A DNA stretch of 64,000 nucleotides from Cycas panzhihuaensis (lineage: Eukaryota; Cycadophyta). The position numbers were made by a program, and so were the translations under genes. Shown one piece after another: positions 10,167 through 21,959 of this stretch. The stretch covers positions 84,885,741-84,949,740 of the forward strand of contig CM041465.1 of NCBI GenBank assembly GCA_023213395.1, written 5' to 3'. Each line of letters begins with the position of its first letter. Within the stretch, counting starts at the first letter, position 1. The notes beneath the pieces were generated by a model. That model did no database searches. It was not told where the DNA came from and worked only from the letters and a program-made list of their open reading frames with translations.

Positions 10167-12793
10167 TGTTTCCCGGCTACTGGGAATGGACTCGAGACGC
10201 ATCGACTCAGGTAAGCTCAGGTATATGTTCGTGCTCCTCTCTGCTCTTGCTTGGCTGGGGTTGTTTAGTACAGATTGCCTGATGCATGCTTGCATGCCAT
10301 TTGCATGATTGCATTGCCTCTTTGCTTGATCACACTGCATGTTCTTACCGCACGCCTTTCAGCCTATGACGACTCACAGTGGGGGCATTCTTCAGTGAAT
10401 GCTACACCCCATATGGCACATAGCCACCCACGTCATCTCCACGGCCCCTTGGGATGCCTTAGCCAGTCACGTTTCACCTTTTGATGATGCCCTGTTCATG
10501 TTTCAATTTCTCCCAAGTACGATTGAATCCTTGGTTGAGACCCAGTTCTCTTTCATGGCCACTTGTCAGCCACCTGGGTACTAACCCCCAGCTGTTCCAG
10601 CCTTGACTTGCTATTTATTTAGCTCTAGACCCCTTGTTTGGCTTTACTTTTGTTTCTAGGCTTGTACCACTATAAACTTAGTGGTACCGCAATATTCTTG
10701 TGATACCACAAAGTTTACTACTGATTGAATTGCTTAAAAAGTTTTTTAAAATCACGTGGTAGTTCCCGCGTTTTCCACAGAATTGCCACGTGGCACCCAT
10801 GCGTTTCAACTTCCTTGAGACCCTTAATGTTCACTTAGGGTTAGCAGGGAATAAAACCAAAAGTTTGGTTCATTCTTCATTCTTCTTGGCTCATTTTTAC
10901 TTGCAACTCTACCAATCCTTCACAAAACTACTACAGAACAGAGACTTTCAACTGCTGCTCTTCACACAGAGGCCATTGCTGTCTCTCATGCTTAGAACTA
11001 GCAGCTCCAAACATCTTTTTGTAAGTGCATACAGTGGCAAGAAGGATACTTCTCAAGATTTTCCAAAGAACAAGCTCCAAGGGTCCCAAATCACAAGGGT
11101 TTCTCTCACATTGGTCTCCTCCTCAAAACCTGTCATCAAACCTTGCTAAGGGAAAGGTTTTTCTGCTATTTTCTAGTAGATGCACATTCCTCCTCTTTGC
11201 TACAAGGTACTCTACTTGTTTACCTTGTGATTTATGCTATTTTCTTATAGTTTTTTATGAATAAATACTTATTTCATTTACCTTCTTCATTCTCTACCTA
11301 GTTTAGTACTAGATCTTTAGATTTGAGTGTTGTAGTGCTTCTCCTTATAGTCTTGCAAGCCTGCCTTAAGGTGGTTTGTCTTGAGAGGGGTGACATAAAG
11401 GAAATTTGAGGGAGAAAGATAGGGCTAGTCCCCCTTGCAGACCTTCTCCCCAAGGGTCAAAACCCTTATTTCCTTTCCCCCTGCACCTATTGCCTCCCCT
11501 AGAGTTTGGCCAGAGACTTGGGAACCTACTCCCTAAATCTGAACCAGCATTAGCAGCCCCTTGCCATGTTGGTTCTAGCCCCTTATTCGCTGGTTTTGGG
11601 CATCTCATAAGCCCTAAAACCACTCTTCGTTGGCTTACAACTTGTAACCCATCCACTTGGACAATCTGCTGCTCATAGCACCTCGTCCTTTGGGTGTGCT
11701 TGCATACCTTCCTGTTACTTTTTCTTTCCGGTTGTTTGCTACCCTATGTTATTGTTGCAAGTTCATTTTCCTTCCCCGAGGCCAAGTGGAGACTTTCCAT
11801 GGGTGAGTTAGCCATTCCGAGGCTACTCTCTTGTTTTGGGTGTCAGTTGAAGTGATTGTTTATGGAAATCTTGTTGGAGTTATTTTCATTGAATAATATG
11901 TACATGCTTTATTTAGTTTGATTCTATTTCTTCTAAGTTTAGATATATATATTAGATCTATTTTGTGGCCCCTCTTCCGAGAGGGAGAAACCTATTTGTT
12001 TGACTGACAGGATCTCGCGTTTGTGGAGTTACGCATGAAACGAGCCCATTTGCAGGTTAGTTTCATATTTGTTATTTTTCTGTCATTTTCCTTCATTTGC
12101 TGCTTCACTTTTTGCATGCATTGGGGGAGGTAAGCTAGCCCCTCTTCAGTTACTCACGACAACCATCGCCGATCAGTCTCGCATATGTAACAAGTAGAGT
12201 GGGAAGGCGTGGGAAGCAACGAGATTTGTAGCGCTTCGTTTAGACACCGGTCCAGGTATTCCTCTTTTCTTTTCATCTTTTCCTTATTGCATTATTTCTT
12301 ATGCCCCTGTGTGCATGTTAAGAAGCACATAGGAAATAGAAAAGAAAGAAAGAATTCATATTTATATTTCGTGTGTCTTTTTTTTTATTTTATAGTCATT
12401 GTATCACACATAGATAGTCCCTTTTGAGTTAGAGCTACTCGCCTCTTGCTCTCTTAACCAGCCTACACATAGACACTATGTTATACGCACATCTCACTCA
12501 CGTGTTACCTTCTCACTTCCTTGAGAAGATACAACCTGCTAGGCCCTTTTGCCCTCTTCTCGGCCATCTGAGAGGTAGGAAGGCCTCGCCTTTTGGGATG
12601 ACCCAAGGCTTCACCTTGCATCCCTTCCCTTTTGAGATTACCTAGAAGTAACTAGGTGCCTTTGCAGGTCCCGAATCCGCGCTCTGGCGTACAGACACCC
12701 TGCATGATGAATCCTTACCTTTTAACCCAACCTAGTCTTGCATAACCCATTTCTTGCTAAACGTAGGGATACCACCCCGCGGGTAGCATTTCA
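10167..12793 (+). repeat. Element A 5' LTR
   Basis: 2627 bp with TG...CA ends. The U3 part holds an inverted pair of G-boxes (CACGTG at 10753-10758 and 10787-10792) and, just before it, an imperfect inverted repeat TAAACTTAGTGGTACC / TGATACCACAAAGTTTA (10673-10717). A possible polyadenylation signal AATAAA lies near 11260. In a 120-base stretch that I lined up with the 3' LTR about eight positions differ. The frame at 10790-11149 is conserved in the partner LTR but matches nothing and I do not call it a gene. Confidence 0.92.
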
Positions 12794-12794
12794 T

Positions 12795-12812
12795 TGGCGA
12801 CCATACTAGGGA
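12795..12812 (+). other. Element A primer binding site
   Basis: TGGCGACCATACTAGGGA starts one base inside the 5' LTR. The same sequence, TGGCGACCATACTGGGGA, sits in the same place in elements B and D. It is complementary to a tRNA 3' end of the kind used by Tat elements; I cannot assign the tRNA without a search. Confidence 0.85.
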
Positions 12813-12962
12813 CTACCAGTAAGGGAACTAGTTTCACTTCTCTTTCCTGTTGATGTTCTTGCTTTTAGGCAGTTCTCTTAACTTACTTTTTAGTTGGGCA
12901 ACCCCCAACGTGCCTATTTCATACCCTTTGCTTTCTTCTAACAACGTTCGTAAAGGCATTGC

Positions 12963-15131
12963 ATGCGATGTTTCTTGCATTGCTTGCAAGGTCTGCTGTC
13001 GTTATTAGAAGACCCATCGTATTGTTCCCTTCCATTATCAGATTTAAATTCGATAATGGAAGGTTACCATTCCGATTAGGCCTACCATACCTTAGTCTTA
13101 GGAGCTCAAGAGTTTCCCGTGTCCGTTCCAAGATCCACCCACAAGGGTGACAATCTCATTTATTATCTAGGTGACCAGCTTCACCCTTTCGACCTTCATC
13201 CTTCTACTCATGCAGCAGAAGACTTGCATCTTCATGAGATTCACCATCTGATTGGTGAACCTTATGAGGAGTGCTCCAAGGGGTCCCCATCGTTTGAGGT
13301 CCCATCGACCTCGTATGGCTACGAGGATACCCCTCCTGCCGACGTGATTGAAGCCATCAACGAGTACCTTCGGGCAACTCACCTTCAACCATGTCCTAGG
13401 TGGTTTGAAGAAGCTTTGCGCGGTGGAGCGCCTTCTTCATCTGCACCTATGCCTCCTATGACAAATGATCCTTCCGCCCATGCACACTTGTCCCATGCCA
13501 TGTCTACACCTGCTTCCAGGACAAGTGTTACACCCTTTATTCCTAGCCATGGTCCTGCTTCTTCAGGACCTGCCCGTGGCATATCATTTCTCTAACTTGG
13601 GGTTAGCATGCCGTTCCTAAGTCAAACGAATACGCCACCTTCAAACATAGCACATGCGTTCCCTAGTAGGCCTAGAGGTCCTACTAGTGCTACTGCTACT
13701 AACTATGTGGGACCCGCTCCCACTTATGTTTAAAACCCATTCGGTGGTCCTTCCCTTTACTTGCCCCTGGGTTATGCATCTCATCCTTGGGGCTAGGGTA
13801 AGGGAAACCACCTTCTAGCTTATGGGGTGGACCTGTTACACCTATATGGGGTTACACCACCTACGGGTAGCCCATATGGGCAGAATCCGGTCCCGCGCCC
13901 TTCATTTCCACCAACCAATGCAACTCCTTTTGCTACGCCTTCGCAAGAGAACATGCCTCCCTTCCAAGGCGTTTATCCGTAACCCCCCTTCCAACAAGGG
14001 GCCTTTCCCCAAGGAGGGATGGGTTTACCACCCCCATCCATTCCTGTCTCTTTACCGTTCGTCGATCCTTTGGCCCATGTAAGAGCATGTCCCTTCATGG
14101 ACTACATGTTGACGCCGCTATCCATTAAGGCGTTAAGAACTAATATGCCGCCTCACCCTCCTGAAGTTCGCAAATTCGATGGAACTTCGTCGCAAGACCC
14201 AGCTAAGCACGTGCGTAGTTTCTCTATGGCGTGCATAGACTACTGGGCTTATGACCACATCCTAATGAAGTTATTTCTGCAATCCTTGCAGGGCAATGCC
14301 CTTAAATGGTTCTACCATCTCCCTGCCCACTCCATTTCTTCATTCCAGCAATTGGTGGACGAATTCGTTAATTACTTTGACGTAGCCCGTCTATTCAAGA
14401 GCGGAATGAAATCACTCCTTTCGCTCAAATAAGGTCACGATGAAATGAATCGTGACTTTGTGAGACGATTCCATGATCTCCTTCACTCCATTAAGGCCAC
14501 GTTGCCCGAGAAGTTGAAGAGAGATCTTTTCATTAATCCACTTCACCCCAAAGTACATATGGAAGTCCTTAAAATGGGGGCAACCATGTGCGACTCTACC
14601 ATCACGAAGTGCTTAGCGTTAGAGGCTATTGAGATCCAAGCTAGACTCAAGAGGCCTCTTAAGCCCTCACAACGTCGTGAGGCACCTCCCCCAGCCAAGG
14701 AAACTAAACCTTCGCAACCTGCCAGGTCTACCTCTCATCCTACTGAGAGGACTTTAGACCCCCTTACTTCCGATATACGCTCGTTCGAGCGCATGATGAA
14801 GGAGCTTAAACTCCAAACTCCTTCATCGCCAACCTCCCACAAACCAATTCAACAAGCCTCTCATGTCATTCCCCCTAAAGGGGGTAGCACCCAATCTTCT
14901 TAAGTGAGGAAAGTTGATCCTCCCCTTGAGAAGAGGTGGTGCTCCATCCATGGGGAATGCTTTCACGATGACTCACATTATCGGGTGCAACACCCTCGTG
15001 ATGCCCCGCCGTGTGACTTGTCTCCCAGACGGGCATCGAGGCCCAATCTCGATCAACCCATTTATAGGGACCCGTTCCCCAAACATAGGGAGCGTGATCG
15101 CAATGCTCAGCAAAGAAACAACCAAAACTAA
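12963..15131 (+). pseudogene. Element A gag
   Basis: Capsid-nucleocapsid part of the polyprotein. The start ATG at 12963 is the one shared with element D (MRRFSRRLRG, here MRCFLHCLQG) and B. An acidic, Pro/Tyr-rich N-terminus is followed by the retrotransposon gag core (FDGTSSQDP, HVRSFSMACIDYWAYDHILM, GNALKWFYHLP at 14180-14330), a basic linker, and a Tat-type zinc knuckle, WCSIHGECFHDDSHY, at about 14938-14985. The usual spacing is CX2HX4HX4C; here the last Cys is Tyr. One frame runs through all of it, broken by stops at 13077, 13593, 14430, 14901 and 15129 and others between 13700 and 13990. Most replace Gln codons, one a Trp codon. Confidence 0.85.
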
Positions 15132-15731
15132 GATAGATCCCCTGATTCCCATCCTTCGCATGGTAGAGGGAAGGGTACACGAGGTTCATCATCCTCTTCG
15201 CGCTCCCTTGACCATTGCACTCTTTCACCTTCGCGGTCCCGTAACAAGGGAAAGAAGGTGATTCAGATGCTTGAGACCACTTCCCTTTATGCCTTGACTC
15301 GGTCTCAAGTCGCGAAAGAGGCAACTGGTGCCTCTGCATCTACATCGCACCTTGATCTTCCTCCGAAAGTCGTTCCTCTGGAGATTCCTGCACTTCCTAA
15401 GAGCATTCTCGTCTGCCCCAGTCGCTTCGACTTTAGGAGAGCCCTTACCTAATCCACAGGGAGGGGTAAGCCTTTCTTCGTGGTTAAAGAGCTTATTACC
15501 GTGGCTGCCGAGATGTCCATCATGGACGTCTTGAGAAGCTGCCCCAACCAACGAGCGCTCCTCTTGGAAGCTTTAGGATCGAATGACGCACCTGTTCACG
15601 CTTTGGGTATAACCTAAAGTCATGAACCCGTCATCTCCTTTGATCCTAGAGATCTTCCCCCAGCCAGTGGAAGGGAATGCCAATGGAACTTCCCTTTCAC
15701 GATTACCATAGATATGCCAGATTACACATTG

Positions 15732-16359
15732 TGAAGAATCGTAGTGGACAACGGTTCTTCCGTCAATGCCATGCCCTTATGCATTATGCAAGAGCTTGGC
15801 ATTTCTGCCTTCGAACCTATTCCATGGCGATGTCAGGGTTACGACGGTAGCGAGAAGACTCCCTTGGGATCTATCTCAATACCTCTTACCCTCGAGGATA
15901 AGATTGTCCTTGCCGACATTGTTGTCCTTGATGTGGACGCTGATTATAACCTCCTCTTGGGTCGACCATGGCTTGACCAAATGGGAACCGTGTGTTCCAC
16001 CCATTGGGAGCAACTTAAGTTTGTCCATAATGGATAAATGAGAGTTCTCTCCCACGAGCGACTGCTCACAAAATAAACTAGACCTTCTACCTAGGTGAGC
16101 CATGGCGATACGAAGGGAAGTAAAAGCCCTTCTAATCATGCCTTGGCCTGCTCGATCAATATCCCTAATCCCTCTTGCCACGAAGAAGATCCTGCATCTT
16201 CTTCTTCTAATTTGGCTCACTTTGCCCCCATCGGTATCGGAAGCTATGGATACCTTGCCATATTTGGCGATGACAGGTCCCATAGTGAGGATGAGGACCT
16301 TACTCATCCGATTTCCTTCCTCCATGCTGGTGAGGGGCACTCTTCTCATCCTAGGTCTC
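15732..16359 (+). pseudogene. Element A protease and linker to RT
   Basis: Retropepsin-type aspartic protease, in the same frame as gag. The active site reads V-D-N-G-S-S at about 15744-15761, and the family's C-terminal loop reads YNLLLGRPWLDQMG near 15940-15985. Stops occur upstream (15424-15740 region) and at 16034. The acidic-serine linker after it (S-S-S-N-L, then SHSEDED) is cut at 16359 by element B and resumes at 29978. Confidence 0.8.
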
Positions 16360-18877
16360 TGAAACGCTCACTACGACAGTGTCCCTATGTCTAGCAAAAA
16401 GGATATAAGAATATGCAATGCTAACTAAACTAGGCAACAAGGACTTCAACTCGCAGGGCGTTGTACACCGGAGCACGGATTCAGAACTGCAAGGTGCCTG
16501 GTTGCTTCTAGGTAGTCATGCAAAGCAAAGCCTTCCTACCCCTCGGATGGCCGGGAAGAGGAGAAAGCAACGAATGGAAGGGCAGCTAACTAACGTATAA
16601 GCAAATGCAACAAGGGGGGTGTAATGAGGGTAACTCGAATGCAACGTAAATAATTTAACTACGTTATGCTATGCTAGCCAAAGCAAGAAATAATGTAAAA
16701 ATGAGTGCACCTTTCTTTTTTCCTTTTTAATCTTTCACAAGTTCCTAACTACACAAGCAGATGTATGAAATGTGACAATGTAAAAGGGATATGCGGGGAA
16801 CAAGGAGAATACCTGGATCCGGCGCCTGAATGGAGAGCTACTCATCTCTTTAATTCCCACTCCTTTCTATTATGTTCATCGTGCATGTGATGCCGATCGG
16901 TGGTGGTTGCCGGAAGCAATAGAAGAGGGGCTTACTTACCTCCCCTTAAGCATGCAAAAGCAAATGAATGAAAAAAGGGAACGAAAGCGTAGAATAGAAA
17001 GAAATGCACCACACGGGGAACTAACCTGCAATGGGTTTATTCCATGTATCACTCCACTAACGCACGGTCCTACAAAAAGGTGAGAAGAATACCTTCCTCT
17101 CGGAAGAGAGGCTACGAAATATACCAAAAATATATATACTAAAATCAAATGGAACTTAAATCTATGCTAATCATCAATATGTAGCTGAGTGAAATATCGA
17201 CATGCAATAAATACTCTCACCACCATACACCATAAAGACACTCGAAAGGGAAAGGAGTATAGCCTCAAGATGGCTAACTCACCCACGAAGACCTCCACAG
17301 AACTCGAGAAGGAGAAACTAGTTGACAACAAGGTAGTGAAGTAACAAACCATAACAAGGAAGGGAATAACGGAAAAAACTTGGGACTTGGATAAGACCCT
17401 ACACAGACAAATGGAACTTCTGGAAATGACGTGACAGCAAGTTACCTGTGCTAACTTGAGCACCACAACTAGATTCCCTAAACTCCCTTAACCTATTTCC
17501 TAAGAAAGCACTAATAGCAAAGGGAAAAGAGGATAAGGGACAGAACCCTTGGGGAGAAGGGCAGCAATGGGGGACGGAACCCCGCCTACCTTCCTCAAAT
17601 CCTCTTATGTTGCTCCTTTGCAATGGCTAACCAAGGAAAGGGTAAAAGGGATGGTTTAAAGAAAACGGTGAGGCCTCAAAAGGAAATGGGAATATCACTA
17701 ATCTAGCACAACAACATAAAGAAAACTAGACAAACAAACTAGGATTTCATCTATCAACACACAAAAGAAATAAGAACAAAATAGATTGCAAGTAGGAATA
17801 AGGAATACCTTGTTAGGAGAGAATCAAGCATGGGCTTTGTTGTTAGGAAACAGTAGCAACAACTAATATATGAGGGCTGATAATGACAGGTTTTTGCAAG
17901 AGTAAAGTGAGGAAAAATCCTTGCAAACTTGGAGCCTTGGAAGTTGGCCCTTTGGAGAAGCTTTTGGGTAGAAATATCCTTTGGAACCTTGAGCACTTGC
18001 AAAGAGGTATGAGGCTTGCTGTTGAGAGCTGTAGGGGGCAGCAATGGCCCTACAAATCCAGTTGGTAGCAGTCCTTCTCTTCTATGACAAGTTCCTATGC
18101 ATATAGATTGTGTCTTTCTCTGTGTGTTTTTTATTGAAAAGTCAGAAATTTGGCCAAAAAAGATCTTGAGAATGGAGAGAAAAATCCCCTTTATCCTCCT
18201 GTTCACTGTAGTTGAACGTTGGGGATGTCAGGGCGACTCGAATCAATCAACGCCATGTGGCAGTTCTGCAAAAAAAATGAAAACTGTCACGTGGTTCTCT
18301 TTTTTTTTAATTTCAAATAGTCGTACCATGGTAAACTTTGCGATGCATGAGAAAAGGCTAGCAGATCGCTAAGTTCTGACGATATCAGACTAGTTGCAAA
18401 AAAGAAAAAAAAAGTAAAAACATAAGGTTTTGAAGTAAAAATTAAGACCAAAAATAAGCTGGAGCAGCTGGGGGAATGCCCAAGCAATGGGCAAGTAGCT
18501 AAAATAATGAAATGAGTCTCAACTAAGGATTAAATCAGGCTTAGGAGGGATCGCTGCTTGCAACATATGTTATGTGAGGAGCAAATAGGACTGACTGAAA
18601 CATCCCAAGAGACCATGGAGACAACATGGGTGGCTATGTGCTATACGGGGTATAGCATTCGCTGAGGAATGCCCCCACTGTGAGTCGTCATAGGCTGATG
18701 AGGTGCCGTAAGCACATGCAATATGATCAAGCAGAGAAGCAATGCATGCAGGCATACATATGTCAGGCAATCTACACTAAATAATCTCAATCAAGCATGG
18801 GCAAGAAAAAGTGAGAATATATACTTGAACATACCTGCGTCGATGAGTCTCGAGTCCATTCCTAGTAGCTGGGAACA
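16360..18877 (-). repeat. Element B 3' LTR
   Basis: 2518 bp. On the minus strand it starts TGTTCCCAGCTAC and ends GAGCGTTTCA. The U3 G-box pair is at 18254-18259 (CATGTG, decayed) and 18288-18293 (CACGTG). The neighbouring PPT position (18878-18890) reads only GCTAAGGCG on the minus strand, so the purine tract seen in A and D has been eroded. Confidence 0.92.
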
Positions 18878-19219
18878 CGCCTTAGCGTGAGCCTCATTGC
18901 TCGGAAGTGTAACGTGATGGCAAATGCTGACAATCAAAGATATGAGTAGCACATGCATATAAATATATAAAAGCAATAAAGAGCAGCACATGGGCCAAGG
19001 GCGTCGGCGAGTGTCATGGCAGAACACATGGACAAAAGAGATGGGGATGAGGACAACGTAGGGGCTGCCTACGCATCGTCTAAATATCGACCTGTAACTA
19101 AAATAAGCAAGTAAAAGGGGATGCCCCCATTGCCGAAGTGCAACGTGAAGTAGGAGGCCATTCATCAAATAGAGAAAACACATCTAACTAACTTGAACGG
19201 AGACTCGTGGCACGGTGGC

Positions 19220-19643
19220 GAGGCAAGCCTCGAGGCGATCATCCGAGGGAGGTGATGCTCAAGGATGAGGCAGACAAGGCTGTTAGCCTCAGCATTGAGG
19301 TGCCTAGGGATATGCTGAATATCCATTGATGAGAAACAAGCGGAAGAGACACAGCGTGAGCGAGGGTTCTCAGGTGAGGGCATCGCACCTGGTAGACCTA
19401 GCTGAGATGGGACACCACAACCTGAGAATCGTAAAACAACATGATGGACCCGTGATGGAAACAGAGAGCATCAGTAAGGGCTTTAATAACGGCCGTGTAC
19501 TCAGCTTCATTATTGGTTGCCTCGAGAAGGAAGACCCCAGAACACAAGAAATCGTGTCCAGAGGGGTCGCAAAGAATCCACGCAGCGGCAGAAGGTCCGA
19601 GGTTGCAGCGACTTCCCCCATCGGTGAAAATGAAAAGGGACAT
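19220..19643 (-). pseudogene. Element B second (archaeal-type) RNase H
   Basis: RNase H fold of the kind that Tat elements acquired in addition to their own. From the Met at 19643: FTDGGSR (first catalytic Asp), TNNEAEYTA (Glu), FYDSQVV (second Asp), then IQHIPRHLNAEANSL, where the last catalytic Asp has become Asn. Normally these enzymes degrade the RNA strand of RNA-DNA hybrids. It lies 3' of the integrase, near the PPT, in sense orientation. A frame change occurs near 19400. Confidence 0.8.
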
Positions 19644-19879
19644 GTCTGAATACTAAGCTCTGGTAGCAAACAAATAGCAATAAAAGTAAAAGAAAGACTC
19701 GAATAACAAGCAAAAAGGTGGCCGAGAAGGGTAGGAAGACCTAGAAATGAGGTTACCTGAGAATGAGAGTGAGCAATCCGACCACTGGCTGAGAGTGGGC
19801 GGAGAAACGATGCCCTAGAGCGCCAAAGGTTGCTTTGGGAAGCAAAACATGCCCCCGGATGGGGGAGCATTCCCTTTGG

Positions 19880-19925
19880 AGACCCCAAGAGCAGGACAAC
19901 AGTAGCATATGAGATGTACATTTGA
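19880..19925 (-). other. Junction where the PMD module is missing
   Basis: Left of this point the sequence matches element D up to GGGGACCCCAAGAGC (47838-47853); right of it the match resumes at the segment equal to D 50712 (GATGTACATTTG, then GAAAGCACGGGCCTCCAGGGGG). About 20 bases between have no clear counterpart, like filler DNA at a deletion joint. All exons, introns and the TATA box of the antisense gene are gone. Confidence 0.7.
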
Positions 19926-20034
19926 TTTTGACGGGAAAGCACGGGCCTCCAGGGGGTCATATGTAGGCTCACATGATTGTACCCCCCCTGCAAGGATCTC
20001 GACTTCCCACATGCATGATGTACCATGACATTTT

Positions 20035-20036
<2 letters not shown>

Positions 20037-20087
<51 letters not shown>
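20037..20087. repeat. (TA)n microsatellite
   Basis: Some 25 TA units in the region after integrase of element B. Element D has only a short TATGTATATATATATG at the same place (50829-50846), so the tract has expanded in B. Confidence 0.95.
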
Positions 20088-20088
<1 letters not shown>

Positions 20089-20589
20089 GGGGTAATTAGA
20101 ACCCCATTTTGACATGAAATGGTGTGTATAACATGTATGGTTTACTTTGTATGTTGTAAATGTTGCAAATATGTTGATGTAAATATGTTTTGTTGTAAGA
20201 TGCATGTATTTCCTTCCATGTATGGCTATACGTCTAACAGGAGCATACACATCCACCGTAAGTAGAGGTGATCAAGAGGTGTGAGGTTAGAAATAGAGAG
20301 ACATGAACATCCATGGAGGAGCATAGCGGAATATGCGAAGGAAACAACAGGCAGGAGAAGGGAGTGATGATACTCCACAGCGTCGTCCTAGTCGAGGAAT
20401 GCCCAAATAGGAGGACAAAGGTTCCCGAGAGGATACGGAAACGCGGGTTCCGCGGGAGGAACCGGAAGAAAAAGTGAAAATCCATCTTAAATTACCATTC
20501 TACCCATGGTTGGGAGGAATGGGAACAATTTAAAATGGTAGTTTAGGCCCGTTTCAGAGCAATGTGAAGAAAAAGTAGAAAGATAATGC

Positions 20590-21740
20590 ATAAAACTTCT
20601 TAAGGAACTTCCCGTTGACCGCTTTCTCGAATTCTAAGCCTTCCAGGGTAGCGATCCTGTGTCTTGCAGATTATCGAGGCTTTCGAGAACGACGAAGGGG
20701 CCTACCCATTTAGGCCCGAATTTGGCCAAGTGATCGTAAAGGTATTCCAATTTGAGGACGTGGTCCCCAGGGCACAAAGGACGAGCACAAAGATGTTTGT
20801 CATGTGTCCTTTGCAAGCGGGCTTTCAAAGCGAGGTTCTTGATAAGCCGTTAAGCGCCTCTCATCCAGGTCTTCGAGGTCCAAGAGGCGAACCTGGTGGA
20901 TAGACTCCTCGTCAATGAGGCCTCGAAGGGAAACCCATAGAGAGGGGATCTCCACTTCCAGTGGGAGCACTGCCTTAGTTCTGTAGACTAACGAGAATGG
21001 GGTCATTCCAGTAGCCATGCAGATGGAAGTGCGATAAGCCCATAGGGCAGAAGGGAGTTGGATGTGCCAATCCCTTTGAGATTGAGTGACGGTTTTCTTT
21101 AGAATGCTGATGAGCATTTTGTTGAAAGATTCAACTTGCCCGTTTGCTTGGGGGTAATAAGGGGATGACGTCTTATGCGAGATTTTAAATTTCTCGCATA
21201 GCTCGTCCATTTCCTTATTATAGAAGGAAGTTCCATTATCCGTAATTAGGACATCTGGAATCTCGAAACGACAAATAATATGCTGGTAAACGAAGGTAGC
21301 TATCTTCTTGCCAGGCGTAGTGGACAGGGGGATTGCCTCTGCCCATTTAGTGAAGTATTCGGTAGCGGTTAAGATGTATTTATGTTGTGCGGAAGATGGC
21401 GGCGATATAGCCCTAATGAGGTCCAAGCCCCATTGAGAAAAGGGCCACGGAGACACGATAGGGTGCAATGCCTCAGAAGGTACATGAGAGACATTGGTGT
21501 ACTCCTGACATCGTCGACATCTAAGGGCACAGGCGTGGGCGTCCTTGAACAAGGATGGCTAGTAATAACCCATGCGGAGGATCCTTTGGGCCATGGATTG
21601 GCCCCCAAAGTGGCCCTCACAAATGCCATGGTGGCATTCGCGGAGTATTTAGTCCGCTTCATCAGGAGCAACGCAGTGAAGCAGGATCCCATCAAAGGAT
21701 CTATTGTACAACACTTTGTCCACGAGGAAGTGTTGCCTAA
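20590..21740 (-). pseudogene. Element B integrase
   Basis: DNA strand-transfer enzyme. From 21740: H-H part of the zinc finger (ECHHGICEGH), interrupted by stops, then C-R-R-C in the open frame 21552-20800. Catalytic triad in that frame: D44 (WGLDLI), D105 (LITDNGT), E141 (NGQVESF), spacing D-35-E as expected. A C-terminal GPK-type segment (PFVVLESLDN) follows near 20690. The core frame of 250 residues is open. Outside it stops and a lost terminator (the other copies end FYA-stop) disable the polyprotein. Confidence 0.85.
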
Positions 21741-21959
21741 CGGTGGCGCGGATGCACGACCTAACCTTATTACTGGCTTCAGGGTGATATTCTTACTAAG
21801 TCAAATATCACACAATGTCGCCATACTACTTGCTATCAGCGAGTGGATGAAGAGAAGCATCTTAGACGGCCATAATAGACTCGTCCGGGAAAGAGTCGTC
21901 AAAAGGAATACCGCTCACGTTGGGAATGGCAACATCGGCTAATTGCTCTACTACTATCA

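Noticed and set aside
10790-11149. 119-residue frame in the A 5' LTR, with a 170-residue relative at 38182-38694 in the 3' LTR
   Set aside because: Conserved only because the two LTRs are copies. No match to any family, and B and D LTRs do not keep the frame.
11366-11678. Overlapping 90-96-residue frames in the A LTR, also at 38906-39221
   Set aside because: Both strands are open because of a GC-rich, stop-poor stretch; duplicated by the LTRs, with no protein motif.
17754-18206. 150-residue minus-strand frame in the B LTR
   Set aside because: Same reasoning: the partner LTR breaks it (29089-29298 holds only 69 residues).
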